This document shows positions 1 to 8,625 of a stretch of DNA of 64,000 nt, one piece after another. The stretch covers positions 124,001 to 188,000 of the forward strand of contig NZ_AULF01000009.1 of the NCBI RefSeq assembly GCF_000425145.1, in the 5' to 3' direction. The stretch comes from Pedobacter glucosidilyticus DSM 23534. Lineage in GTDB: Bacteria > Bacteroidota > Bacteroidia > Sphingobacteriales > Sphingobacteriaceae. A program made the position numbers and the translations under genes. The notes beneath the pieces are model-generated. The model was not told the DNA's origin. It worked only from the letters and a program-made list of their open reading frames with translations, and ran no database searches. How positions within the stretch are numbered: the stretch's first letter is position 1; each line of letters opens with the position of its first letter.

Positions 1-13
1 AAAGAGCCCATAT

Positions 14-424
14 ATGATGAATCAAGCCTTACATATTTTAATTATTGATGATGACGAAATCAATAATTTTATAGCCGCTAAACTAATAGACAAGATACCA
101 CCAAGAGCAAAAGTTTCTACTTGTTTAAATGGACAAGAAGGGATAGATTATATTATTTCTGGGTTAAATAACCAAGAAGAGCTTCCTGATATTATTTTTT
201 TAGATATCAATATGCCTGTTATGAATGGTTGGGAGTTTTTAGAAGAGTACGCTAAAATAGCTCATCAGCTATCAAAAAAGATAGTTATCAATATGCTTTC
301 TTCATCTGTATACAATGATGATATCAGTAAATCAAAAACTTTTTCTACAGTAAACAAATTTATTTCTAAACCATTAACTGTAGAAAAGATAAAGAGTTTG
401 TATGATAGTTTAGGTATTAACTAA
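14..424 (+). CDS. Single-domain response regulator (CheY-like receiver)
   Basis: This 136-residue protein is a stand-alone receiver domain with no output domain, so it probably acts by protein-protein contact or as a phosphorelay intermediate. The acidic pocket is Asp12-Asp13. The phosphoacceptor is Asp64 in FLDINMP, the switch Ser/Thr position lies in LSSS (96-98), and the conserved lysine is Lys119 in SKP. The segment between strand 2 and the phosphoacceptor is slightly long, as in many Bacteroidota receivers that follow hybrid or PAS kinases. A second ATG lies one codon downstream, so the exact start is uncertain. Its partner kinase is probably upstream, outside the window. The stop overlaps the end of the convergent MBL-fold gene by eight bases. 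Confidence 0.93.
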   Translation: MMNQALHILIIDDDEINNFIAAKLIDKIPPRAKVSTCLNGQEGIDYIISGLNNQEELPDIIFLDINMPVMNGWEFLEEYAKIAHQLSKKIVINMLSSSVYNDDISKSKTFSTVNKFISKPLTVEKIKSLYDSLGIN

Positions 425-1193
425 AAGCACTTACCGTAATATTTCCTTGTTCGTCTTCTTTTACTGTACCGATAGTCCTGTTTTTAGCATGATAAAATAA
501 GCAAATCCAATGGTTTTGTGCTGCTTTTTTACCATATTCAGTTCTTAAATCTTTAGCTAGTTTTCCATCAAAATCATATTTAGCTATAAAATTTCTTTGT
601 AACTGTTCTGGTTCAGGCACTACATCGCCACCAAAAAAAATCTCTTGGTCTGCATTTTTTATATAATATACTTGGTGAAATTCACAATGCCCACCGGTAA
701 GTTCATAACTAATTTCATCGGTTAAGATTCCATTTCCATCAATAAAATGAACTTGTCCTGATCTTTGTATCACATCAAAAATCTCTGTTTTATATGAGGA
801 TGATTGCTTAGCATAAGCCGTTTCCCACTCGCCCCTTTGGATAATGTATTCTGCGTTAGCAAAGCTAGGTTCTAATTTGCCCTGATTATTCCAAACCATC
901 CCACCACTATGGTCATAATGTAAATGAGACATTAAAACTTTAGTAACATCATCCGGATGATAACCTGCTTTTTTAATATTTTCATGTAAAATAAGATTGC
1001 CTTTCTCATCATGATAACCTAAACCCGTATCTAGAATTAATAATTCCTTTTCAGTTTTAATCAAAAACGGATTGATGTGTATAAACAATGAAGCAGGTCT
1101 TTCGCTTGCTTTATGAATGCTAGGGTCAAAGGGGATAAATTTCTTTGATGAATCTACAGAGTATGAACCTTCTTTAAGTGCTATAATTTCCAA
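417..1193 (-). CDS. MBL-fold metallo-hydrolase
   Basis: The 258-residue protein carries the metallo-beta-lactamase signature HLHYDH (about residues 91-96), which provides the HxHxDH zinc ligands. Further histidines and the acid expected for the second half of the metal site follow in TGGHCEFH, FFGGDV and FYHAKN. The fold covers hydrolases such as quorum-quenching lactonases, glyoxalase-II-like enzymes and phosphodiesterases. The N-terminal half (ILDTGLG, then the HxHxDH loop) fits the lactonase-like or uncharacterised hydrolase branch, but the substrate cannot be read from the sequence. No signal peptide is visible, so it is probably cytoplasmic. It is convergent with the receiver gene and divergent from recJ. 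Confidence 0.88.
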   Translation of the reverse strand: MEIIALKEGSYSVDSSKKFIPFDPSIHKASERPASLFIHINPFLIKTEKELLILDTGLGYHDEKGNLILHENIKKAGYHPDDVTKVLMSHLHYDHSGGMVWNNQGKLEPSFANAEYIIQRGEWETAYAKQSSSYKTEIFDVIQRSGQVHFIDGNGILTDEISYELTGGHCEFHQVYYIKNADQEIFFGGDVVPEPEQLQRNFIAKYDFDGKLAKDLRTEYGKKAAQNHWICLFYHAKNRTIGTVKEDEQGNITVSAFS

Positions 1194-1300
1194 AATGCTA
1201 GTTTTTTGTAATTTAAATAAGACATAATCAGTGGCTTACAATTCTTTTTTATGGAGCTTATTGATTATTGTATCTTTACTGTGTTACATTGCGCAAATAT

Positions 1301-3001
1301 ATGGAAAAAAGGTGGGTAGAGCATTCGATACAAGATATAGAAACTGTTAAATTACTCTCAGAAGAGTTAAATATAGATGAGATTTTAGCTCAAATGTTGG
1401 TTGCCAGAGGTATAAAAACTTTTGAGCAAGCTAAACTATTTTTTAGACCATCTTTGGATGATTTGCATGACCCATTTTTAATGAATGGGATGGAAGAAGC
1501 CGTATCCAGAATACAAAGAGCCATCAAAAACCAAGAGCATATTTTAATTTATGGAGATTATGATGTTGATGGTACAACTTCTGTAGCTTTAACCTATTCT
1601 TTCTTTAAAGATTTATATCCTCATTTAACTTATTATATTCCAGATAGATATGTAGAGGGCTATGGTATATCAACACAAGGGATTGATTATGCCACTCATC
1701 ATGGTATAAGCCTTATAATAGCTTTAGATTGTGGTATCAAATCTATTGATAAGGTTGAGTATGCAAAAGAAAAGGGAATAGATTTTATCATTTGCGACCA
1801 TCACCTACCGGGAGATGAAATTCCGGATGCTGTTGCTGTGCTAGACCCAAAACGTAAAGATTGTCATTACCCATATAAAGAGCTTTCTGGTTGTGGTTTA
1901 GGCTTTAAACTAATTCAGGCTTTTGCATCTAGAAATAACATCCCACAAGAAAAGGTGTTAAAATATCTTGATTTGGTAGTGGTAAGTATTGCTTCGGATA
2001 TTGTGCCTATTACTGGAGAAAATAGAATTTTAGCGCATTATGGTTTAAAAAAACTTAACTCAGACCCATGTAACGGTTTAAAAGCTTTAATTGAGTTGTC
2101 TGGTAAAGCCGATGATTTTACCATCACAGATATTGTTTTTTCTATTGGCCCTAGAATTAATGCCGCTGGTAGAATTGATGATGCCAAACAAGCGGTTAAA
2201 CTTTTAATAGCTTCCTCAACGCAATTGGCAGAGGATGCTGGCTTTATCATTAACCTCAAAAATTCTGAACGTAAAGAGTTTGATAATAATATTACAGAGC
2301 AAGCGCTTAACATGATTTTAAACTCTCCAGAAATGGAAAAAAGAAAATCAACCGTTGTTTACCATGAGACTTGGCATAAAGGTGTGATAGGAATTGTAGC
2401 GAGTAGACTAACAGAGAAATATTATCGTCCAACAATTGTTTTAACTCAGTCTAACGGACATATTGCAGGTTCGGCAAGGTCTGTTTTGGGGTATGATTTG
2501 TATGAAGCTTTATGTGAGTGTAGCGATTTGTTAGAGCAATTTGGCGGACATAAATACGCCGCAGGTTTAACCATGAAACCAGAGAACTTACCTGCTTTCA
2601 TCCATAAATTTGAAGAGGTTGTATCTGCTACCATTACCGATGATATGCTTATCCAAGTAATAGAAGCAGAAAAATGTATAGATTTAAAAGATATTAATCC
2701 TAAATTTTTCAGGATATTAAAGCAGTTTGCTCCTTTTGGTCCTCAAAATATGGCACCTGTTTTTATCAGTAGAAATGTATATTCGTACGGCTATGGCTCT
2801 ATTGTTGGTAATAACCATTTAAAAATGAGTGTTAGACAAAAAGATAGTCAAGTTTTTGATTGTATAGCCTTTGGTTATGGAGATTTTTTAGAGCAAATTA
2901 ACAGAGGTATACCTTTTGATATTTGTTACACTATAGAAGAGAATGTATGGAAAGATAAACGTTCAATACAATTAAACATCAAAGGCATTAAAACCTATTA
3001 G
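1301..3001 (+). CDS. recJ: Single-stranded-DNA-specific exonuclease RecJ
   Basis: RecJ is a 5'-to-3' single-strand exonuclease used in RecF-pathway recombination and in mismatch and base-excision repair. The DHH/DHHA1 organisation is clear: motif [11 protein letters not shown], motif [10 protein letters not shown], motif III ICDHH, later SGCGLGFKL, and the DHHA1 glycine-rich segment IAGSARS...[12 protein letters not shown]-terminal OB-like region follows. The length of 566 residues is usual for the family. The reading frame continues upstream to a TTG at 1268, but the ATG at 1301 gives a typical N-terminus (MEKRW) and is preferred. lptB starts 11 bases after the stop, so the two are probably co-transcribed. 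Confidence 0.95.
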   Translation: MEKRWVEHSIQDIETVKLLSEELNIDEILAQMLVARGIKTFEQAKLFFRPSLDDLHDPFLMNGMEEAVSRIQRAIKNQEHILIYGDYDVDGTTSVALTYSFFKDLYPHLTYYIPDRYVEGYGISTQGIDYATHHGISLIIALDCGIKSIDKVEYAKEKGIDFIICDHHLPGDEIPDAVAVLDPKRKDCHYPYKELSGCGLGFKLIQAFASRNNIPQEKVLKYLDLVVVSIASDIVPITGENRILAHYGLKKLNSDPCNGLKALIELSGKADDFTITDIVFSIGPRINAAGRIDDAKQAVKLLIASSTQLAEDAGFIINLKNSERKEFDNNITEQALNMILNSPEMEKRKSTVVYHETWHKGVIGIVASRLTEKYYRPTIVLTQSNGHIAGSARSVLGYDLYEALCECSDLLEQFGGHKYAAGLTMKPENLPAFIHKFEEVVSATITDDMLIQVIEAEKCIDLKDINPKFFRILKQFAPFGPQNMAPVFISRNVYSYGYGSIVGNNHLKMSVRQKDSQVFDCIAFGYGDFLEQINRGIPFDICYTIEENVWKDKRSIQLNIKGIKTY

Positions 3002-3011
3002 GTTAAAATTT

Positions 3012-3752
3012 ATGATATTAAGAGCAGAAAATCTAATTAAAAAATATAAGCAAAGAACTGTTGTAAATAACGTTTCTTTTCATGTAGGGCAGGGAGAAAT
3101 TGTAGGTTTACTTGGCCCAAATGGAGCAGGCAAAACAACTTCATTTTACATGATAGTGGGTTTGATAAGACCAAATGAAGGCAATGTTTTTTTAGAAGAT
3201 GAAAATATCACCCAAGACCCAATGTACAGAAGAGCGCAAAAGGGTATAGGCTACTTAGCGCAAGAAGCTTCTGTATTTAGAAAACTCACCGTAGAAGATA
3301 ATATCAAAGCTGTTTTAGAGATGACGCAACTCTCCAAAACAGAACAAAAAGATAAATTAGAACAACTTATTGATGAATTTAGCCTCCATAAAGTAAGAAA
3401 AAACCGTGGCGATTTATTATCGGGTGGCGAGAGAAGAAGAACAGAAATTGCCAGAGCTTTAGCCGCAGACCCAAAGTTTATTTTATTAGACGAACCTTTT
3501 GCAGGGGTAGACCCTATTGCGGTAGAAGAAATTCAAACTATTGTTGCCAGACTAAAACATCGCAATATTGGGATTTTGATTACCGATCATAATGTAAACG
3601 AAACCTTATCTATTACAGATAGAGCTTATTTATTAGCAGAAGGTAAAATTATGCTTGCTGGCACTCCTCAAGAAATTGCGGATAATGAAATGGCTAGGAA
3701 GTTTTATCTAGGACAGCATTTTGTACTTAAAATCAAGAATTTTAAAGTTTAA
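3012..3752 (+). CDS. lptB: LPS export ABC transporter ATP-binding protein LptB
   Basis: LptB is the cytoplasmic ATPase that powers the LptFG inner-membrane complex, which extracts lipopolysaccharide and drives it towards the outer membrane. The 246-residue protein has Walker [10 protein letters not shown], the Q-loop around YLAQEAS, signature [16 protein letters not shown], Walker [13 protein letters not shown] and the switch histidine in LITDHN. The signature with ERRR and the short length are characteristic of LptB rather than amino-acid importers (LivF/LivG). The permeases are not in this window, which is usual because they are encoded elsewhere. It follows recJ closely and is followed after 40 bases by the GH3 gene, so the three probably form a transcription unit. 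Confidence 0.93.
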   Translation: MILRAENLIKKYKQRTVVNNVSFHVGQGEIVGLLGPNGAGKTTSFYMIVGLIRPNEGNVFLEDENITQDPMYRRAQKGIGYLAQEASVFRKLTVEDNIKAVLEMTQLSKTEQKDKLEQLIDEFSLHKVRKNRGDLLSGGERRRTEIARALAADPKFILLDEPFAGVDPIAVEEIQTIVARLKHRNIGILITDHNVNETLSITDRAYLLAEGKIMLAGTPQEIADNEMARKFYLGQHFVLKIKNFKV

Positions 3753-3792
3753 AAACTATATCTCTTACATTCAAAGTAGCCCATAGCCCATT

Positions 3793-5310
3793 ATGACAAT
3801 TGTAAATTCTTTTCTTAACTGGATTATGAAAAAGCGTATGCACCAGATAGAGCTTTTCATGAAATATCCTAATGAAGTACAAGAAGAATGGTTAAATACT
3901 TTGGTAAACTCAGCAGAAAATACAGAGTGGGGTAAGCTTTACGATTATAAATCCATAGAAAACGAGCGTCAATTTAAAGAGCGTGTACCCTTGCAAAGTT
4001 ACGATACTTTAAAGCCTTTTATAGAAAAAATGCTAAAAGGCGAGCAGAATATACTTTGGCCATCAGAAATTAAATGGTTTGCCAAATCATCGGGTACCAC
4101 CAGCGATAGAAGTAAATTTATCCCTGTAAGTGAGGAAGCTTTAGAAGAATGTCATTTTAAAGGAGGTAAAGATATGCTGGCTATTTATTGTAACAATAGA
4201 CCAGACGCCAAGATGTTTACTGGTAAAAGTTTGGTTTTAGGAGGTAGCCACCAAATCAATCAATTAAGTCCCGATTCCTTCTATGGGGATTTATCAGCCG
4301 TTATCATAAAAAACTTGCCTATATGGGCAGAAATGATGCGTACGCCAGATATGTCTATTGCTTTAATGGATAACTACGAGGAGAAGATTGAAAAGATGGC
4401 CAGAGCAACTATGGAAGTTAATGTAACCAATATTGCTGGTGTACCAACCTGGACTATCGTTCTTGCAAAACGCATTTTAGAACTTACGGGTAAAAATAAC
4501 CTCATGGAAGTTTGGCCTAATTTAGAGCTTTATGTACATGGTGCAGTAAATTTTGAACCTTATCAAGAACAATTTAAAATGCTTATTCCTAACGAGCAAA
4601 TGTATTATCTGGAAACCTATAATGCATCTGAAGGCTTTTTTGGGATACAAGATCAAAGTGAAGATAAAGATTTATTACTGATGCTTGATTATGGTATTTA
4701 TTACGAGTTTTTACCAATGGAGCATTTTGATGAGGAAAACCCTGAGACATTATCCCTAAGCGAGGTTGAGCTTAATAAAAATTACGCCATCATCATCAGT
4801 ACCAATGCCGGTTTATGGAGGTATGTTATTGGTGATACAGTAAAGTTTACTTCATTAGACCCTTACCGAATAAAAATAACTGGAAGAACTAAACATTTTA
4901 TTAATGCATTTGGCGAGGAGGTTATCATAGATAATGCTGAAAAGGCACTTACTAAAGCTTGTGCGGAAACCAATGCTATTATTAAAGATTATACTGCCTG
5001 CCCAATTTATTTCCAAGGTAATGAGGCTGGCGGTCATGAATGGATCATAGAGTTTGAAAAGAAACCTAACGAGTTTAATAGATTTGTTGATATTTTGGAT
5101 AATACTTTACGCGAAGTAAACTCTGATTATGACGCTAAAAGATTTAAAGATATGGCTTTAAGAAGACCAACAGTACATATTGCTCCTGATGATACTTTCT
5201 ATAAATGGTTGAAACAGAAAGGGAAATTAGGCGGACAACACAAGGTTCCAAGATTGGCAAACAACAGAACTTATGTTGATGAAATCTTACAAATCATACA
5301 AAGTTCATAG
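3793..5310 (+). CDS. GH3-family acyl-adenylate/amido-synthetase-like protein
   Basis: The 505-residue protein matches the GH3 family, named after plant auxin-responsive enzymes that adenylate carboxylic acids and join them to amino acids. The nucleotide-binding loop is FAKSSGTTSDRSKFIPVS (about residues 96-113). The second ATP motif is YNASEGFFGIQ, and a third, NAGLWRYVIGDTVKF, comes before the mobile C-terminal domain. Bacteroidota commonly encode one such protein, often near lptB, but its substrate there is not established as far as I know. No signal peptide or membrane segment is visible. Plausible roles are activation of an acid for a lipid or amino-acid conjugate; this is inference from the fold only. 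Confidence 0.88.
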   Translation: MTIVNSFLNWIMKKRMHQIELFMKYPNEVQEEWLNTLVNSAENTEWGKLYDYKSIENERQFKERVPLQSYDTLKPFIEKMLKGEQNILWPSEIKWFAKSSGTTSDRSKFIPVSEEALEECHFKGGKDMLAIYCNNRPDAKMFTGKSLVLGGSHQINQLSPDSFYGDLSAVIIKNLPIWAEMMRTPDMSIALMDNYEEKIEKMARATMEVNVTNIAGVPTWTIVLAKRILELTGKNNLMEVWPNLELYVHGAVNFEPYQEQFKMLIPNEQMYYLETYNASEGFFGIQDQSEDKDLLLMLDYGIYYEFLPMEHFDEENPETLSLSEVELNKNYAIIISTNAGLWRYVIGDTVKFTSLDPYRIKITGRTKHFINAFGEEVIIDNAEKALTKACAETNAIIKDYTACPIYFQGNEAGGHEWIIEFEKKPNEFNRFVDILDNTLREVNSDYDAKRFKDMALRRPTVHIAPDDTFYKWLKQKGKLGGQHKVPRLANNRTYVDEILQIIQSS

Positions 5311-5337
5311 CCATTTAAAAAATAATTAAACCCACAT

Positions 5338-5365
5338 GCAACCTATCTTATAAATTCATCATCTA
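5338..5365 (+). promoter_or_regulatory. Candidate ECF-type promoter of the sigma operon
   Basis: TGCAACC (5337-5343) followed after 16 bases by CATCTA (5360-5365) resembles the AAC / (C)GTC pair used by ECF sigma factors. The -10 half is imperfect (ATC instead of GTC). It sits just upstream of the sigma gene, leaving a leader of only about 8-15 bases, as expected for an autoregulated ECF operon. This is a motif reading only. Confidence 0.4.
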
Positions 5366-5379
5366 CCTTATATAACACG

Positions 5380-5952
5380 ATGAATTTGCAGCACAAATAC
5401 TCTCAGGAAGAAATTATTAAAGGATGCCAGGCAGGCGAAAGACGTTATCAAGAGTTGCTGTATAAGATGATGTCTTCTAAAATGCTAGGTGTTTGTATGC
5501 GTTACGCTAAAGATCAATTTGAAGCAGAAGATATGATGCAAACTGCTTTTGTAAAGGTATTTAAGAATATAAATGCGTACCGCGGAGAAGGTTCTTTTGA
5601 GGGCTGGATAAGAAGAATAATGGTAAATACTTCTATAGAAGTGTACCGTAAAAATTTAAGAAGTTTAAATATTGTTGATATAGATGAAACACATGATCAT
5701 CAGGCCTCAACAGCATTTGATATGAGTAGATTAAATATTGCAGACTTAATGAAGTTGATAAGAAATCTTTCTGATGGTTATAGATTAGTATTTAACATGT
5801 ATGCTATAGAAGGATATTCGCATAAAGAAATAGCAAAAGAACTAGGCATTACAGAAGGAGCATCAAAATCCCAGTTAAGTAGAGCTAGAGCAATATTAAG
5901 AGAACAAATTTTAAAAATGGAGGGAAACAGTTATGGAACCAATGTCGGATAA
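5380..5952 (+). CDS. ECF-type RNA polymerase sigma factor
   Basis: This 190-residue protein has the two conserved sigma regions of group 4 (ECF) factors. Region 2 spans about residues 27-95, with the DNA-melting/recognition stretch AEDMMQTAFVKVFKNI and then YRGEGSFEGWIRRI. Region 4 is about 120-180, with the helix-turn-helix GYSHKEIAKELGITEGASKSQLSRAR. It would direct RNA polymerase to a small extracytoplasmic-stress or envelope regulon. The next gene encodes a membrane protein with the form of an anti-sigma factor and overlaps this one by 20 bases. A promoter-like GCAACC element upstream suggests autoregulation. The signal it responds to cannot be deduced. Confidence 0.93.
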   Translation: MNLQHKYSQEEIIKGCQAGERRYQELLYKMMSSKMLGVCMRYAKDQFEAEDMMQTAFVKVFKNINAYRGEGSFEGWIRRIMVNTSIEVYRKNLRSLNIVDIDETHDHQASTAFDMSRLNIADLMKLIRNLSDGYRLVFNMYAIEGYSHKEIAKELGITEGASKSQLSRARAILREQILKMEGNSYGTNVG

Positions 5953-6679
5953 AGAATTGGATCTTTTATTCAAATCTAAATTTGAAGATTATGAAGTAGA
6001 GCCATCAGTTTCAAGCTGGTCTAAGATAGACGAACAGCTATCTATTAAGCCTATGCAACGCAGAAAAGTTCCTTTTCTATGGATGGCAGCTGCTAGTGTA
6101 TTAGTTGTTTTGGGTTTAGGTTTAATATTTTGGAATAAACCGCAGGAGCAAATTATGTTAAAAGGTAAGCCAGCTATTGACGAAGGAAATATCTTGATTG
6201 CTGAAAATAATAGTACTAGTTCAAGTAATGAGGTTAACACTAATACTAAGCAAGCCAACCTGCAATCAGGAAATCAAGAAAGTGAAGTGCAAAAAATAAC
6301 TCAATCTGTTTCAGAACAAAATGGTTTGCAAGAAGAAAATCTTTTTGCATCCATACAAACAGATAAGTCAGGAATACAAGAAGAACAAGAGCTTGTAACA
6401 CGTACAGAACCAGTTAAAAGAATCACGGTAACAGAGCTAATACTTCTTGAGGAAGAAAATGCAGTAAAAACTGATAAAATTAAATCGAGCATGTTTTCTT
6501 CTTTTAATGAAGATAACCAATCATCAGAAAAAATAAGATCTGTAGGAGATTTGGTAAATTTTGTTATCGCAAAAGTTGATAAAAGAGAGCAAAAACTTAT
6601 CAGAATTAGTAAAACAGACGAAAGTGATATAGAAATAACAGGAATTAATCTAGGACTCTTTAAATATAAAAAAGACTAA
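5933..6679 (+). CDS. Single-pass membrane protein, probable anti-sigma factor
   Basis: The 248-residue protein has a cytoplasmic N-terminal part of about 45 residues (MSDKELDLLFKSKFEDYEVE...WSKIDEQL). This fits the F...E..P...W..I...L pattern seen in Bacteroidota proteins encoded directly after ECF sigma genes. One transmembrane helix follows at about 46-67 (PFLWMAAASVLVVLGLGLIF), then a long hydrophilic periplasmic region rich in Gln/Glu/Ser. No canonical zinc-binding anti-sigma HxxxCxxC motif is present, so the anti-sigma role rests on position and topology. The GGAGGG at 5919-5924, eight bases before the ATG at 5933, and the 20-base overlap with the sigma gene both point to translational coupling. 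An alternative ATG lies at 5942. Confidence 0.75.
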   Translation: MEPMSDKELDLLFKSKFEDYEVEPSVSSWSKIDEQLSIKPMQRRKVPFLWMAAASVLVVLGLGLIFWNKPQEQIMLKGKPAIDEGNILIAENNSTSSSNEVNTNTKQANLQSGNQESEVQKITQSVSEQNGLQEENLFASIQTDKSGIQEEQELVTRTEPVKRITVTELILLEEENAVKTDKIKSSMFSSFNEDNQSSEKIRSVGDLVNFVIAKVDKREQKLIRISKTDESDIEITGINLGLFKYKKD

Positions 6680-6680
6680 A

Positions 6681-7499
6681 ATGATGAAACAATTCATACT
6701 TGTAACATGCAGCATTTTTTCTATCGCAGCATTTTCTTATGCCCAAACGGCAGACTCAGTGATGGTTAAAAAAGAAAGAAAAGCCCATTTAGAAATAGGG
6801 AAAGAGGGAGTTAATATTCATATTGGTAAATCAGATTCAACTCAAAAAGATAAAAAGGGAAGTTTTCCCAAAGTAAGTTTTGGATTTAACTTTGAGCATT
6901 TTGATATCGGTTTAAGCAAATATCATAACAATGGTGATTTCGGGTTCCCAAATAGCTATGATTTTTTAGAGCATAACAACTGGAAAACGCATACTTTTGG
7001 TTTTGATATTCTGCAATTTGGAGTAAGGTTTAATCCAAATTTTAAAATAGCGCTTGCCGGGGGGATAGATTGGAATCATGTAAGACTTGAGAAAGATGTA
7101 ACCATCAGACCAGATTCGCCCGTGTTAACAGCTGACCCATCCTCAGAAACGAATTTAAAAAAGAATAGATTTTCTAGTAGATACGTAAGAGTCCCTTTGT
7201 ATTTTGAATATAGAAGTAACCAAGGTAAGGATGGGAAAAGATTTTCTGTAGTAGCAGGTCCGGAAGTAGGTTTCCTGATAGATGGCAAGGTTAAACAAAA
7301 GACTGATGGCGGCGAGAAAATCAAAGTTAAAGATGATTTTAATTTTAACCAATTTAGATATGGTGCCAATCTTAGGCTAGGTTATGGTGGCGCAGGTTTA
7401 TTCTTTAAATATTACCTTAACGATGTATTTGCAGAATCAGAGGCTCCTGGTTTAGAAGGGTATAAAAACCTTTCATTTGGATTAACTTTCGGATTTTAA
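6681..7499 (+). CDS. Outer-membrane beta-barrel (porin-like) protein
   Basis: The protein starts with a signal peptide (hydrophobic core about residues 5-18, cleavage probable after SYA at 21). It continues with alternating hydrophobic strands and glycine-rich turns and ends in SFGLTFGF, a terminal phenylalanine typical of barrels inserted by the BAM complex. The region after the signal peptide (about 30-60) is charged and may be a periplasmic plug or linker. Its start lies one base after the stop of the anti-sigma-like gene, so it is the third gene of the sigma operon and is probably a target or partner of that system. The exact family could not be assigned with certainty; it resembles the PorT-like/outer-membrane beta-barrel group. 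Confidence 0.75.
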   Translation: MMKQFILVTCSIFSIAAFSYAQTADSVMVKKERKAHLEIGKEGVNIHIGKSDSTQKDKKGSFPKVSFGFNFEHFDIGLSKYHNNGDFGFPNSYDFLEHNNWKTHTFGFDILQFGVRFNPNFKIALAGGIDWNHVRLEKDVTIRPDSPVLTADPSSETNLKKNRFSSRYVRVPLYFEYRSNQGKDGKRFSVVAGPEVGFLIDGKVKQKTDGGEKIKVKDDFNFNQFRYGANLRLGYGGAGLFFKYYLNDVFAESEAPGLEGYKNLSFGLTFGF

Positions 7500-7521
7500 C
7501 CTGTAATAATATGATGTGTGT

Positions 7522-7553
7522 AAAAGCTCTGTTTTGATACAGGGCTTTTTTTA
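7522..7553 (+). terminator. Rho-independent terminator after the sigma operon
   Basis: The arms AAAAGCTCTGT (7522-7532) and ACAGGGCTTTT (7539-7549) pair with one G-T wobble around a six-base loop, followed by a T run. It closes the operon 5380-7499. Confidence 0.85.
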
Positions 7554-7605
7554 TTCTTTCATTTATCAACACGATGATTATATTTACTAAGTAAACAATA
7601 AGATT

Positions 7606-8574
7606 TTGCCTTTAATTAGTGTAAGTAATATTTATAAGAACTTTACAAAGACCTCTCATTCTGGTGTTTCCGGAATTAGCCTTGATATTCATGAAGGTGA
7701 AATTGTGAGTATTGTAGGAGAAAGTGGAAGCGGTAAAACAACTTTATTAAAGCTAATTTATGGTTATCTTATTCCTCAGGAAGGTGAAATCCTTTTTGAA
7801 GGTAAGCGTGTATTGGGACCCACAGAAAAGTTGATTCCAGGGCATGATGAAATGAAAATGGTTACGCAAGAACTTACCTTAAACCTTTATGCTAGGGTTT
7901 ATGATAATATATCGTCTCTGCTATCTAATACTGATTTAGATGTTAAAAGAGATTTAACCATGCAAACCATGGAATTCTTAAGAATAGACCATTTGGCCTA
8001 TAAAAAAATTGTTGAATTAAGCGGCGGCGAGCAGCAACGCGTAGCTATAGCAAGGGCGGTTATTACCGAGCCTAGAGTGTTATTATTAGACGAACCTTTT
8101 AGTCAGGTTGATTCCATTCTAAAAAAACAATTAAGAGATGATATAGAACGCTTAGCTCGTTTCTTAAAAATAACAGTTATCATGGTATCTCATGATCCTA
8201 ACGATGGTTTATCATTATCTGATAAGTTGGTGATTGTAAAAGAGGGGAAAGTAGTTAGAGAAGGTAAACCACAAGAAATTTATCACCACCCACAACATGC
8301 TTACGTGGCTCAGCTTATTGGTAAAGCCAATATTTTAGAAGGTTTATCATTTTTAGAAAAAGGTAAGTATGCTGTTTACCCTCAGGATGTTGTTGTGAAA
8401 AAAGATGGTATAGCTGCTAAAGTTAAATCAGTTCATTTTGGAGGTTTATATCAAGAAGTTGAATATGTAATTGAAGATAAAATCATATTATCTTATGATT
8501 TTGATTTTCTACCGTTATCTAGAGGCGATGAAATAAACATTGCTTTTAAAAAGCTAATAGCGTTGGATTCTTAA
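7606..8574 (+). CDS. ABC transporter ATP-binding protein (PotA/FbpC-like), orphan
   Basis: The 322-residue ATPase has Walker A GESGSGKTT, Q-loop MVTQEL, signature ELSGGEQQRVAIARA, Walker B VLLLDEPFSQVD and the switch histidine in MVSHDP. After about residue 235 there is a further small beta-rich domain of roughly 85 residues, placed like the TOBE domain of spermidine/iron/sulfate importers of the PotA/FbpC/CysA type. No permease or binding protein lies next to it, so its transporter is unknown. The start is a TTG at 7606 (reads MPLISVSNIYKNF), since no ATG occurs between it and the preceding stop codon in a sensible place. A hairpin at its 3' end separates it from the convergent acyltransferase gene. 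Confidence 0.85.
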   Translation: MPLISVSNIYKNFTKTSHSGVSGISLDIHEGEIVSIVGESGSGKTTLLKLIYGYLIPQEGEILFEGKRVLGPTEKLIPGHDEMKMVTQELTLNLYARVYDNISSLLSNTDLDVKRDLTMQTMEFLRIDHLAYKKIVELSGGEQQRVAIARAVITEPRVLLLDEPFSQVDSILKKQLRDDIERLARFLKITVIMVSHDPNDGLSLSDKLVIVKEGKVVREGKPQEIYHHPQHAYVAQLIGKANILEGLSFLEKGKYAVYPQDVVVKKDGIAAKVKSVHFGGLYQEVEYVIEDKIILSYDFDFLPLSRGDEINIAFKKLIALDS

Positions 8575-8591
8575 TAAAAATCGGAGCATAA

Positions 8592-8625
8592 ATTGGGTAA
8601 AATCAAAGATTTTTACCCAGTTTTT
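8592..8625. terminator. Bidirectional terminator between convergent genes
   Basis: ATTGGGTAAAA (8592-8602) and TTTTACCCAGT (8611-8621) form an 11-bp stem with one wobble, and TTTTT follows on the + strand. It ends the ABC ATPase transcript and overlaps the last codons of the opposing acyltransferase gene, whose transcript it may also end. Confidence 0.7.

Noticed and set aside
1268-1300. An N-terminal extension of recJ beginning at TTG.
   Set aside because: The extra residues (YLYCVTLRKY) do not match the family, and a normal ATG follows at 1301.
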